From Kibdelosporangium sp. MJ126-NF4 (GTDB lineage Bacteria; Actinomycetota; Actinomycetes; Mycobacteriales; Pseudonocardiaceae): a stretch of DNA of 64,000 bases. Below, one piece after another: positions 17,348 through 25,607 of the stretch (the stretch's first letter is position 1; each line of letters begins with the position of its first letter). A program made the translations under genes and the position numbers. The stretch spans positions 1,409,707 through 1,473,706 of the forward strand of contig NZ_CDME01000008.1 in the NCBI RefSeq assembly GCF_000826545.1, read 5' to 3'. A model generated the notes under the pieces. It made no database searches. It was not told where the DNA came from and worked only from the letters and a program-made list of their open reading frames with translations.

Positions 17348-18029
17348 ATGGACGATCTCGCGGGCTTCCTGCGGACCCGGCGTTCCCGGGTCGACCCCGC
17401 GGCCGTCGACATCCCCGCCGACACCCGCCGCCGAGTCGAAGGGCTGCGCCGTGAAGAGGTCGCGCACCTGTCCGGAGTCAGCGTCGACTACTACGTACGC
17501 CTGGAGCAGGGCCGCGCGACCCAGCCCTCCGAGCAGATCCTCGACGCGCTCGCCCGCGTCCTCGGCCTCGACGAGACCGAACACGAGCACCTCTACCGGC
17601 TCGCCCGGCAGCGCCGCCGCCGCGCCAAGACACCGGGCGGGCGGATCCGACCGGAGCTGCTGCGCGTCCTCGACCTGGTCGCCGACGCACCCGCGCTGAT
17701 CATGGACCACCGCATGGACGTGCTCGCCGGCAACCGTCTCGCCGAGCTGCTCTACGGCCGGCCGATGCCGGGCCTGAACACCGCCCAGCACATCTTCCTC
17801 GACGAGACCGAGCGCGGCCTCTACACGAACTGGGAGCAGTGCACCCGCGACGTGGTCGGGCACCTGCGCCCAGGAGAACTTCGCACTACCGGACGAATCA
17901 GGCATGGAGCTGCTGGTGTTGTCCGCAGGCCCCGGTAACCCAGCCGAGGACGGGCTGCGCCTGCTCGCAGGCCTGGGCGCGAACGGCGGCGACCCGCATC
18001 CCACAAGGAACGCCCAGGTCCGCGAGTAA
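17348..18029 (+). pseudogene. XRE/MmyB-type regulator with internal deletion and frameshift
   Basis: The frame from ATG 17348 reads MDDLAGFLRTRRSRVDPAAV, an HTH ('REEVAHLSGVSVDYYVRLEQ'), and the start of the MmyB ligand domain ('LLRVLDLVADAPALIMD', 'WEQCTRDVVGHLR'). It then goes out of frame and ends at about 17938. The true C-terminus continues in another frame at 17874-18029 ('ENFALPDESGMELLVL', 'GPGNPAEDGLRLLAGLGA'). About 60-70 codons between the two parts, including the middle of the ligand pocket, are missing. A truncated HTH-only product might still be made. Confidence 0.85.
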
Positions 18030-18040
18030 CCCAAACGACG

Positions 18041-18550
18041 CTAGTCGCGCCTCTCGGCGGCGGTGTCGTTCGGCGAGGCCCCGCTGTTGTCCTCGGCCCA
18101 CCGGTCGGCCCGCTCCTGTAGCTCGGCGACCGAGGGGTCGGCCACGCGCTGCGCCACCGACCAGTGATGCCCGAACGGGTCCTTGATCATCGCGTACCGG
18201 TCGCCCCAGAATGCCTCCTGCGGGGCTATCAGCTCGGTGGCCCCCTGGGCCAGCGCGGCGGCGAACACCGCGTCGACGTCGGCCACGTACAGGTGCAGCA
18301 CCACCGGGGTGCCGCCGAGCGCGACCGGGCCGCGCCCGGCGCCGTGCTCGGGGAACTCGTCGTGCAGCAGAAGCCTGCCGCCGCCGACCAGCAACTCGCA
18401 GTGCATCACCCGGCCGTCCGGGGCGTGGTTGCGCAGCAGCTCGTCGGCATCGAACACCGCGGTGTAGAAGCGGACCGCCGCATCGGTGTCGGCCACGGTG
18501 AGCTGGGGCGTGACCCCGGCGAACTCCTCGTCCGCTGCCCAGCCGGTCAT
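18041..18550 (-). CDS. VOC (glyoxalase/PhnB-like) family protein
   Basis: 169 residues with one paired beta-alpha-beta-beta-beta module: 'TPQLTVADTDAAVRFYTAVFDADE', 'HCELLVGGGRLLLHDEFPEHG', 'VVLHLYVADVDAVFAAALAQGA', and 'FWGDRYAMIKDPFGHHWSVA'. The last stretch is typical of PhnB-like members. The metal ligands expected of active enzymes cannot be assigned securely. It begins exactly after the stop of the PadR gene (TAG at 18551-18553, ATG at 18550), so the two are co-transcribed. It may detoxify or bind the compound sensed by PadR. Confidence 0.88.
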   Translation of the reverse strand: MTGWAADEEFAGVTPQLTVADTDAAVRFYTAVFDADELLRNHAPDGRVMHCELLVGGGRLLLHDEFPEHGAGRGPVALGGTPVVLHLYVADVDAVFAAALAQGATELIAPQEAFWGDRYAMIKDPFGHHWSVAQRVADPSVAELQERADRWAEDNSGASPNDTAAERRD

Positions 18551-18901
18551 CTACTCGCCTCTCTCGTCGGAGCGCAGAACGGCTTGCGCCGTATCGCTTG
18601 TGAGCAGGCTAGCGAGTCTTCTGGCTTCGCCGCGGACCGCTCGCGACCCTGCCGGGGTGATCCGGTAGCTCCGGCGGCGCTCGGCACGACGGTCCGCACG
18701 GACCGCTTCCTCGTCCGTGCCGATCTCCTCGACCATGCCGTCCACCCGCAGGCGCTGCAGGGTGCGGTAGAGGGTGCCGGGGCCGAGGACCAGCGTGCCG
18801 CCGGTGAGGCGCTCGACGTCCGCGACGAGCCGGTAGCCGTGCTGCTCGCCCTCGGTCAGCGCGAGCAGCACGGCGAAGGCTGCCGGGGTCAGCGGTGGCA
18901 T
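18551..18901 (-). CDS. PadR-family transcriptional regulator
   Basis: 116 residues with the PadR winged helix: 'LTPAAFAVLLALTEGEQHGYRL', 'LGPGTLYRTLQRLRVDGMVEE' and 'RRSYRITPAGSRAVRGEARRL'. It is a compact form with a short C-terminal dimerisation helix. It is the first gene of a two-gene unit with the VOC protein and is divergent from the AlkZ-like gene at 19028. The 126-nt space between them has a TAAAAT (19008-19013) facing the glycosylase gene. Confidence 0.9.
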   Translation of the reverse strand: MPPLTPAAFAVLLALTEGEQHGYRLVADVERLTGGTLVLGPGTLYRTLQRLRVDGMVEEIGTDEEAVRADRRAERRRSYRITPAGSRAVRGEARRLASLLTSDTAQAVLRSDERGE

Positions 18902-19027
18902 GGCCTCATTCCTGGCTGATCAGGAACTCGTGACCGTCCAGGTTTGGTGATCATGTCATCCTTCTGGGTCGGCCGGCCACGGACACCGAATATATCCACG
19001 GTGGACCTAAAATGCCATACTGGCGGC

Positions 19028-20239
19028 ATGACCACTGAGATCTCTCTCGACAAGTTGCGCGCGTGGTGGTCCCATCGCCAGGGACTCGACGGCTCGCTGG
19101 CCGGCTCCTCACCGGAGGCGGTACTCAGCCGTACCGGCTGGGCCCGCTCGGTCGGCGGATGCAGCCCCTACCTGGGGTTCTTCGCTCGTGCCGGGCTTGA
19201 TCGCGAAGTCGTGGACAAGGCCGTCGCGAACCTCGACGTGCACGAACTGCCCTCAGCCCGCGGCTGTACCTACATCCTGCCGAAAGAGGACTTCGCGCTC
19301 GGGCTCACCGTGGGTGCCGGTGCGCCGGAAGGCGAACTCGCGGTGGCGAGCAAGCATCTCGGCGTCACCACCAAGGAAATCAACCGACTGTGTGACAGCG
19401 TCGTCTCGGCGCTCGAAGCCGCGTCGGAACCGCTCGACGCCGCCGGGCTGCGGACCGTGGTCGGCGACGAGGTGCGCAACCTCGGTGCTGAAGGCAAGAA
19501 GCGCGGCCAGACCACAACGCTCCCGCTGGCACTTGGCCTGCTCCAGTCGCACGGCCGGATACGCCGAGTGCCAGCGAACGGCAGGCTCGACCAACAGCGA
19601 TTCGGCTACGTACCGTGGACGCCGTCTCCGCTCGACGGCGACCGGCAGGACGTGGACGCCCGGCGCACGGAACTCGCCGGGCGGTACTTCTCCTGGGCCG
19701 CGCCCGCTTCACTGAAGCACTTCCGCTGGTTCTCCGGGCTCAGCTCCGCGGCCGCGAAGAAGGCGATCGAGCCACTGGACCTGCGGCCGGTCGGCGACAC
19801 CGATCTGCTGCTGCCCGCCGACCTCACCGGCGAGTTCGAGAAGTTCACCGTGCCGCGCAAACCGGTCTACGCACTGGTCGCCGGAATCGACGGCATCCAC
19901 CTCCTACACCGCGAACTGAGCAGGCTGGTGAACCCCGAGGACGCCGAGCGGCACTCTCCCGGCGACAAGCCGGGACGGACCGTCAGCGACGAGACCGACC
20001 CGCAGTGCCCGATCATCGTCGACCGCGGCCGCATCGTGGGACTCTGGGAGTACGACGTCGACGCGACCGAAATCGTCTGCCAGACGTTCGTCAAACCCGA
20101 CGCGGCGCTCAAGAAGGCGATCGCCGACGTGCAGAGCTACGTCCGCGACCAGCTCGGCGACGCCAGGATGACCAGCCTGGATTCCCCGAAGAGCCGCGCT
20201 CCGCGCATCGCGGACCTCCGGACGGGCCCCGGGTTCTAG
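19028..20239 (+). CDS. winged-helix DNA-binding protein, AlkZ/YcaQ-like DNA glycosylase family
   Basis: The 403-residue product from ATG 19028 begins 'LDKLRAWWSHRQGLDG' and has 'LSRTGWARSVGGCSPYLGFFARAG', characteristic of the HTH_42 (AlkZ) superfamily, with tandem winged-helix modules and a final beta-barrel-like part ('PIIVDRGRIVGLWEYDVD'). E. coli YcaQ and Streptomyces AlkZ unhook DNA interstrand crosslinks; paralogues in actinomycetes often lie near biosynthetic genes and give self-resistance. The catalytic QxQ/QxD motif was not securely located, so the activity is inferred from the family. Upstream in-frame codons back to 18944 are ignored because the homology starts at 19028. Confidence 0.78.
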   Translation: MTTEISLDKLRAWWSHRQGLDGSLAGSSPEAVLSRTGWARSVGGCSPYLGFFARAGLDREVVDKAVANLDVHELPSARGCTYILPKEDFALGLTVGAGAPEGELAVASKHLGVTTKEINRLCDSVVSALEAASEPLDAAGLRTVVGDEVRNLGAEGKKRGQTTTLPLALGLLQSHGRIRRVPANGRLDQQRFGYVPWTPSPLDGDRQDVDARRTELAGRYFSWAAPASLKHFRWFSGLSSAAAKKAIEPLDLRPVGDTDLLLPADLTGEFEKFTVPRKPVYALVAGIDGIHLLHRELSRLVNPEDAERHSPGDKPGRTVSDETDPQCPIIVDRGRIVGLWEYDVDATEIVCQTFVKPDAALKKAIADVQSYVRDQLGDARMTSLDSPKSRAPRIADLRTGPGF

Positions 20240-20304
20240 GAGTATTGGTCCTAAGTGGACGTTCAAGTGCCTTGTGGCGTGAGTTCCGGTTCCTGGAGGT
20301 GCCT

Positions 20305-21198
20305 GTGCAGGTCGGTGTTGTCGGAGTCGGCCGAATTGGCCGCCCCATGGTGGCGCGCCTGGTTGCGGCCGGCTTTGAGGTCGTCGCGACCGACGTTCGC
20401 TCCGAGTGCCGCCATATGACCGAAGAGGCGGGCGCCAGATGGGCATCAGACGCCTCACAGGTCACGCCTGGCAGCAGCGTCGTTCTGACGGTGCTGCCGG
20501 GGAGCCCTGAGCTCCAGGAGCTCGTGCTCGGATCGGATCGGCTGTTGTCGGCCATGGAAGACGGTGTGGTCTGGGTCGACCTGACGAGCGCTTCGTTCGA
20601 GTTGGGTCAGGAGTGTGCGCACCGAGCGCGAATGCAGGGCGTTGCCTACCTTGATTCGCCTGTCGGGGGCGGGGTACCAGCCATGCGGGAGGGCACGGTG
20701 ACACTGTATGTGGGCGGCGACGTCGACGTGTTGGAGAGGACCACTCCCGTTCTGCGGTCGTTCGCGAAGACCATTCACCATGTCGGGGACCACGGCATGG
20801 GTTACTTGACCAAGCTGCTGATCAATCTCCTGTGGTTTGGCCATGCGACGCTGACCACCGAGGCGCTGCTGTTGGCCCAACGGCATGGACAGGCGCCGCA
20901 TCGGATGCGTGAAGTTCTGCTGGGCAGCGCGGGCGACAGTGCTTTTGTCACGCATCACCTTCCTGCCTTGCTGGACGGTAACTATCTGAACGACTTCGGG
21001 CTGGACCGGTGTGTCGAGGAACTGGAGTCCATCGAACACAGTGCCGACCGTGCGGGCACGCCCCATCCACTGACATCGGTCGTCGCTGACCTGCACCGCT
21101 TGGCGTTGCAGCACTATGGCGCCGTCGACGGTGAACTGATGGCCTCCGCATGGCTGGAGGAGCAAGCAGGCGCACGATTGCACAGCGAAGAGAGCTGA
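20305..21198 (+). CDS. NAD(P)-dependent beta-hydroxyacid dehydrogenase (HIBADH/6PGDH type)
   Basis: GTG 20305 lies 5 nt after GGAGG. The 297-residue protein has the Rossmann motif GVVGVGRIGRPMVARL, the family segment DSPVGGGVPAMREGTVTLYV (canonically DAPVSGG) and the catalytic-lysine helix 'GYLTKLLINLLWFG' (GxxxKxxxN). Such enzymes oxidise beta-hydroxy acids or reduce the corresponding semialdehydes or imines. It converges on the exporter of the RiPP operon with only 41 nt between, so it could mark the operon's edge or act as a tailoring enzyme. The former is the simpler reading. Confidence 0.85.
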   Translation: MQVGVVGVGRIGRPMVARLVAAGFEVVATDVRSECRHMTEEAGARWASDASQVTPGSSVVLTVLPGSPELQELVLGSDRLLSAMEDGVVWVDLTSASFELGQECAHRARMQGVAYLDSPVGGGVPAMREGTVTLYVGGDVDVLERTTPVLRSFAKTIHHVGDHGMGYLTKLLINLLWFGHATLTTEALLLAQRHGQAPHRMREVLLGSAGDSAFVTHHLPALLDGNYLNDFGLDRCVEELESIEHSADRAGTPHPLTSVVADLHRLALQHYGAVDGELMASAWLEEQAGARLHSEES

Positions 21199-21239
21199 TT
21201 GCGATCAATGGGGCGACAAGAACAGAGTCTGCTGTGGAC

Positions 21240-22508
21240 TCATCGCGACGCCGCAGTGTCCCGGGTCGGCCTTGCTTCAAGGTCATGATGAGCGTCCGTG
21301 GTGTGCTTGATCGTTCGCAACGGCGACAACATCAGCCATACGCCGGAAACCGAGAGGCCGCACGCTGCGACCCAAAGCGTGCCGCGAACACCGATCAGCT
21401 CGCCGAGTGTGCCACCGGCAAGCGCTCCGAATGGAAACACACCCCACATGACGAACCGCATGCTGGCGTTCATCCGGCCGAGTAGCCGATCCGGGCAGAC
21501 CGATTGGCGAAAGCTCACCTGTGCGACATTCTGCACGATCATGAGGTAGTTCACGCCAACAATTCCCACGACTACCAGCCAGATGCGCCACCCGGGCTGG
21601 GCCAGTGGGATCAGCAGTTCGAACGGCGCGAGAAGCACGATCGGGACCCACATCGCCTTGGCGTGGCCGATCCTGCGGTACCACCGGCCGGAAGTAGCCG
21701 CACCGATCCCACCACCGATCCCACCGGCGGCGAGCACCAGACCGACCTGGCTACTGGACAGGCCGAGATCCCTGGTCAGGAACAGCACCATCGAAGCGGT
21801 CTCCATCATCTGGAAGAACCCCACTGTGCCGCCGGTCAGTGCGATCGCCCGGATGATCGGGTTGCCGTACACGAACCGCAGACCCTCGCCGATCTCGGCG
21901 CGTAGCCGGTGTGCGGGCACGCTGGCGGATTTCGGCTCCGGCCTTGTGATCCGCAACAGCGAGAGTGCCGAAGCCGCATAACCAAGTCCCAGCACCGAAA
22001 TCGCGGTAGCCGCACCAACCAACTGTGTGAGCACGCCGCCCAGTGCTGGGCCGGTAACCTGCGCGGCTGACTGGCTGGTCTGCAGCTTGGCGTTGCCTTC
22101 CAGCAGTTGCTCGCGACCGACCAACGTCGGCAGGTACGACTGATATGACACATCGAAGAAGACAGCGCAGACACCGGCGACCAGAGCAACGACGATCATC
22201 TGGGACAATGTCAGCAGGCCGGTCCACCAGGCCATGGGGATGCTGAGCAGCAGCACCGTCCGTACCACGTTGGCTCCCACCATCAACGGGCGCCGACGCA
22301 TCCGGTCGACCCACGCTCCAGCCGGCAGGCCGATCAGCAGGAACGCGGCCGTTTCCGCGGCGGTCAGCAGGCCCATCTCGAATGGCGTGGCCATCAGCGC
22401 GGTCGCGGCCAGCAGTGGCATCACCGTTTGCGCGACGAACGTGCTGAACTGGCTGACGGTGTCGCTCGCCCACAGCAAGCGGAAATCGCGGTGGCGCAAC
22501 AGAGACAT
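21240..22508 (-). CDS. MFS transporter, last gene of the RiPP operon
   Basis: About 422 residues from ATG 22508, 4 nt after the P450 stop; the frame is open further upstream inside the P450 gene but homology begins at 'MSLLRHRDFRLLWASDTVSQF'. Twelve helices are visible, with MFS motifs 'GLPAGAWVDRMRRRPLMVGANV' and 'LVLAAGGIGGGIGAATSGRWYRRIG'. This is the MFS_3/DHA3-like 'transmembrane secretion effector' type common in natural-product loci. It probably exports the mature peptide and may confer self-protection. Confidence 0.88.
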   Translation of the reverse strand: MSLLRHRDFRLLWASDTVSQFSTFVAQTVMPLLAATALMATPFEMGLLTAAETAAFLLIGLPAGAWVDRMRRRPLMVGANVVRTVLLLSIPMAWWTGLLTLSQMIVVALVAGVCAVFFDVSYQSYLPTLVGREQLLEGNAKLQTSQSAAQVTGPALGGVLTQLVGAATAISVLGLGYAASALSLLRITRPEPKSASVPAHRLRAEIGEGLRFVYGNPIIRAIALTGGTVGFFQMMETASMVLFLTRDLGLSSSQVGLVLAAGGIGGGIGAATSGRWYRRIGHAKAMWVPIVLLAPFELLIPLAQPGWRIWLVVVGIVGVNYLMIVQNVAQVSFRQSVCPDRLLGRMNASMRFVMWGVFPFGALAGGTLGELIGVRGTLWVAACGLSVSGVWLMLSPLRTIKHTTDAHHDLEARPTRDTAASR

Positions 22509-22512
22509 TCCG

Positions 22513-23670
22513 CTACCAGGCGATCGGTAGGCTGTGCACGCCCTGGATCGCCGCGCCGCCACGCAACTCCAACTCGGCCGTCGGCACAGCCAGCCGCAGT
22601 GCCGGGATCCGTTCGAACAACGCCGACAAAGCCACATCCAGCTCTACCCTGGCCAGATTCTGACCAATGCACTGATGGATGCCGTAGCCGAACGCGACAT
22701 GGTTCCGGCCCGTCCGGCCGACATCAAACGTGTCCGGATCAGTGAACACGTCGGGATCCCGGCTCGCCAGCGAGGTGGAGACCAGCACGCCATCGCCCGC
22801 GCGGATCAGCACGCCACCGATCTCGATGTCCTCAAGCGCAATTCTCAGTACTCCACCGTCAAGCACAGCAACGAAACGCAAAACCTCTTCGACGACATTC
22901 TGGCCGGCCCGAAGGGCAGCCAACTGCTGCGGGTGCTCCAACAAGGCGATGACCGCGAGCCCCATCGTGGATGCGGTAGTCTCCTGCCCGGCGAAAAGCA
23001 GGGTGCGGCAGTCGATGGCGATCTCTGCCGGGGTGAGTTCGCCCGCACTGGCCAGCCTCGCGATCAGCCCATCCATCGGCGGGTCGACGGCCAGCGTGGT
23101 CAGGTACTCGTTGAGGTCATTGGTCGCCCGCTGGATCTCGGCGAGCGAACTGTCCCTGACGAACACGTCGGCAGCGGCCTGGAAGAACTCGCGGTCCCGG
23201 TAGGGGACCCCGAGGATCCCGCAGATCACCGTGGTCGGCACCACCACGGCGAAGTCCGCGATCAGGTCCGCAGGCGACCCCTTGGCCAGCACCTTGTCCA
23301 GCGTCTCGTGCGCGATGCTCTCGATCTGCGGGCGCAGTTCGTTGACTCGCTTGACAGCGAACTCCGCAATGAACATCCGACGGTGCCGGGCGTGCTCATC
23401 GCCGTCCATGGTGAGAAACGACGGTGTCGTGCTGCGGCCGATCTCCAGTCTCGGCGCGGTAATCGGAAAGCCCGCGCGCCTGCGGTCGGCCGAAAGGCGC
23501 TTGTCGATCAACAGCGCCCGGGCGGCAGCATGCTTGGCGACCACCCATGCCTTCTGGCCGTTGTACAGAGTCACTTGGTGTGGCGCGTCGCCCGCACGCA
23601 ACGGGTCGTAGGCCTTCGGCGGGTGGTACGGGCAGGTCCGGTCCTGCGGATACGGTATGGCCTGGCTCAT
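22513..23670 (-). CDS. cytochrome P450 of the RiPP operon
   Basis: A soluble bacterial P450 of 385 residues with all landmarks: N-terminal 'YPQDRTCPYHPPKAYDPL', C-helix 'DGDEHARHRRMF', I-helix LLFAGQETTAS, K-helix EEVLRFV (ExxR) and the haem loop HVAFGYGIHQCIGQ with Cys334 as thiolate ligand. It resembles CYP105/107-like secondary-metabolism enzymes and needs external ferredoxin and reductase, which are not encoded here. It lies 11 nt after the radical SAM stop and 4 nt before the exporter start. Hydroxylation, epoxidation or crosslinking of the modified peptide is inferred. Confidence 0.93.
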   Translation of the reverse strand: MSQAIPYPQDRTCPYHPPKAYDPLRAGDAPHQVTLYNGQKAWVVAKHAAARALLIDKRLSADRRRAGFPITAPRLEIGRSTTPSFLTMDGDEHARHRRMFIAEFAVKRVNELRPQIESIAHETLDKVLAKGSPADLIADFAVVVPTTVICGILGVPYRDREFFQAAADVFVRDSSLAEIQRATNDLNEYLTTLAVDPPMDGLIARLASAGELTPAEIAIDCRTLLFAGQETTASTMGLAVIALLEHPQQLAALRAGQNVVEEVLRFVAVLDGGVLRIALEDIEIGGVLIRAGDGVLVSTSLASRDPDVFTDPDTFDVGRTGRNHVAFGYGIHQCIGQNLARVELDVALSALFERIPALRLAVPTAELELRGGAAIQGVHSLPIAW

Positions 23671-23681
23671 CGGTTCCTCAT

Positions 23682-25607
23682 TCAGACCCGCGAATGGACG
23701 CGCTCGGCGAGCTCATCACCGGACGGCATCGATGCCAACTCCAGCACGCGGGCCCGCTGCAGGCTTTTAACCAGAACGTCCGCGCTGTCTGTCCCTATGC
23801 GTTGCCGCAGTTCAGCGAGGGTGAATCGGCCGCCATCCAAGTAGGGGCGCAGAATGGCAGCCAATGACCGGCCAAGGCGGAACGTACGCTGGGTTTTGAT
23901 GTGTGTGCAGGCGAGATCACCATTCAACACACGGATGTCCATGTTCTTGATCGCGATCCGCAGCACGCTCGTACTGTCTGGCAGGTGCTCGTCGAACGCA
24001 CTGGTCGAGCGACTGTTGACCTCGGCGGCGAACTCGCGAAACCGCCGAAAGACCTCGGCCCGCTCGTTATCGGTCATCGCCGGGTCGCTGATGGCCACAT
24101 GGTTCAGGCCGTACTGGAAGATTCCCTTCTCATCCATGCCGTTCTGTACCTGAAGGCCGAACTGGTCGGGTGCTCGTCCCACACCAGACGACTTGGTCAC
24201 TTCGAACGGGAACACGGCGATGCGCTCGATGCCGTCGGAGAGAGCCTGGACGTCCTCCAACGACCGCATGGCTTCGTCGTATGTGGTGGACGGCAGGTTG
24301 GGGATCAGGTTCACGTTCAGCCTGATTCCCGCTTGTTTTGCCTCCTTGAGGAATCGGATGTTCTCCTCCCTGTCTGCTGATTTATGGACCAGTTTCAGTA
24401 CCCGAGTGGTCATTGTCTCCATACCGATGACCAGGTGGTCACATCCGGAGCGGACCATGAGTTCGAGCAGCTCACTGTCAAACCTGCGGTCGACCATGAC
24501 AAAGGAGTGCCATGCGATATCCATGCCACGATCGACGATGAGCTGACAGGCTCGGCGCGCAAAGGCGGGCGGCAGGGATTCCGTGATGAATGCGAAGCGC
24601 CGCGCGTTGTTGACGGCGATGTGGTGAGCGATCTCGTCGACGAATCCCACGACGTGCCGTCCCCGGAAAGCCGGACTTCCGTCGAAGAGCTCAACGAAGT
24701 CGCAGTAATCGCATTTGCCCCAGTAACATCCGCGTGCCTGCGAGATAGGCACCAGCGGATCGACCAGTCTGCCGAGAATGTTTTCCGGGTAGATCGGTGG
24801 CGGCAGAACGTTCAGATTCGGTCCGACTCCCGGCGGAGTGTGCTTGACCTTCGCACCGACATGGGAGCTGACGCCGGCTGACGTGCCTGGCTGCCAGTGC
24901 TCGTCGAGCACTTGGCGGCTCAGCTCCAGAAGTGGGAACTCACCGTCGAATCGAACCACACAATCGACTGCGGGGTTGCTGGACAACAAATGCTCGATGT
25001 CCTCCGGCTCCATCAGACTTATCGTCGGACCGCCAAGGACGATACGAACATCCGGCTGGATCTTTTTCAGCAGTTCGGCGAGTATGAGTGCCGGGATCAA
25101 CTCGGGACCCATCGGCACGCTGATGCCGACCAGTCGAGTACCGTCAGGCCATCGCCCAGCCAGGTCGACCCGGTCGTAGAACGTTCGATACACCTCCGCG
25201 ATCGGCGCCGTGTCCACATTCTCAATCGCCTCGCGATCGGGGTCGATCAGGAACGGGCGGGCCAGTCCGACGAGTGCGGCGTTGTTCTGAGAATGCTTGG
25301 AGTTGAAATAGTGCCGACCCTGTTCGTCGAAAAGATCCGCACGGTACCGCAGCGCCCACCGTGCACACGCCGCCGGGTGTGAATCAGCTGAGACTCCCTC
25401 GAATTCACCACCCGCCAACTTTGTCAGCAGTTGCGGCTCGAGCAGGAACAGGGCGAAATCCTCATTGAGGTCGTCCTGTGCGGTTGCTACGCCGTTCTGT
25501 TCCAAGAAGGAGCTCAAGACCGCGGTAGATGGATAGGGATTGCCGAAGTTGGTCTCGATGAGTGGCGGTAGCAGCAGCCAAACGCTCGCCTCTCGCGATG
25601 TGGTCAT
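23682..25607 (-). CDS. cobalamin-binding radical SAM protein, RiPP-maturation type
   Basis: 641 residues. The N-terminal half (about 1-250) is a B12-binding-like Rossmann domain (WLLLPPLIETNFGNPYPSTA; 'RLVGISVPMGPELIPALILAELL'; 'VRIVLGGPTISLMEP'). The radical SAM core follows 'PISQARGCYWGKCDYCDF': cysteines at about 294, 299 and 302, spaced C-x4-C-x2-C rather than the usual x3. The core continues with 'LVIGMETMTTRVLKLVHKSA'. The final about 80 residues (LACTHIKTQRTFRLGRS, then 'LDGGRFTLAELRQRIG') look like a PqqD/RRE-type winged helix that could hold the leader peptide. B12 radical SAM enzymes methylate unactivated carbon or phosphorus, so peptide C-methylation is expected. The start overlaps the TfuA stop (ATGA). 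Confidence 0.85.
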   Translation of the reverse strand: MTTSREASVWLLLPPLIETNFGNPYPSTAVLSSFLEQNGVATAQDDLNEDFALFLLEPQLLTKLAGGEFEGVSADSHPAACARWALRYRADLFDEQGRHYFNSKHSQNNAALVGLARPFLIDPDREAIENVDTAPIAEVYRTFYDRVDLAGRWPDGTRLVGISVPMGPELIPALILAELLKKIQPDVRIVLGGPTISLMEPEDIEHLLSSNPAVDCVVRFDGEFPLLELSRQVLDEHWQPGTSAGVSSHVGAKVKHTPPGVGPNLNVLPPPIYPENILGRLVDPLVPISQARGCYWGKCDYCDFVELFDGSPAFRGRHVVGFVDEIAHHIAVNNARRFAFITESLPPAFARRACQLIVDRGMDIAWHSFVMVDRRFDSELLELMVRSGCDHLVIGMETMTTRVLKLVHKSADREENIRFLKEAKQAGIRLNVNLIPNLPSTTYDEAMRSLEDVQALSDGIERIAVFPFEVTKSSGVGRAPDQFGLQVQNGMDEKGIFQYGLNHVAISDPAMTDNERAEVFRRFREFAAEVNSRSTSAFDEHLPDSTSVLRIAIKNMDIRVLNGDLACTHIKTQRTFRLGRSLAAILRPYLDGGRFTLAELRQRIGTDSADVLVKSLQRARVLELASMPSGDELAERVHSRV

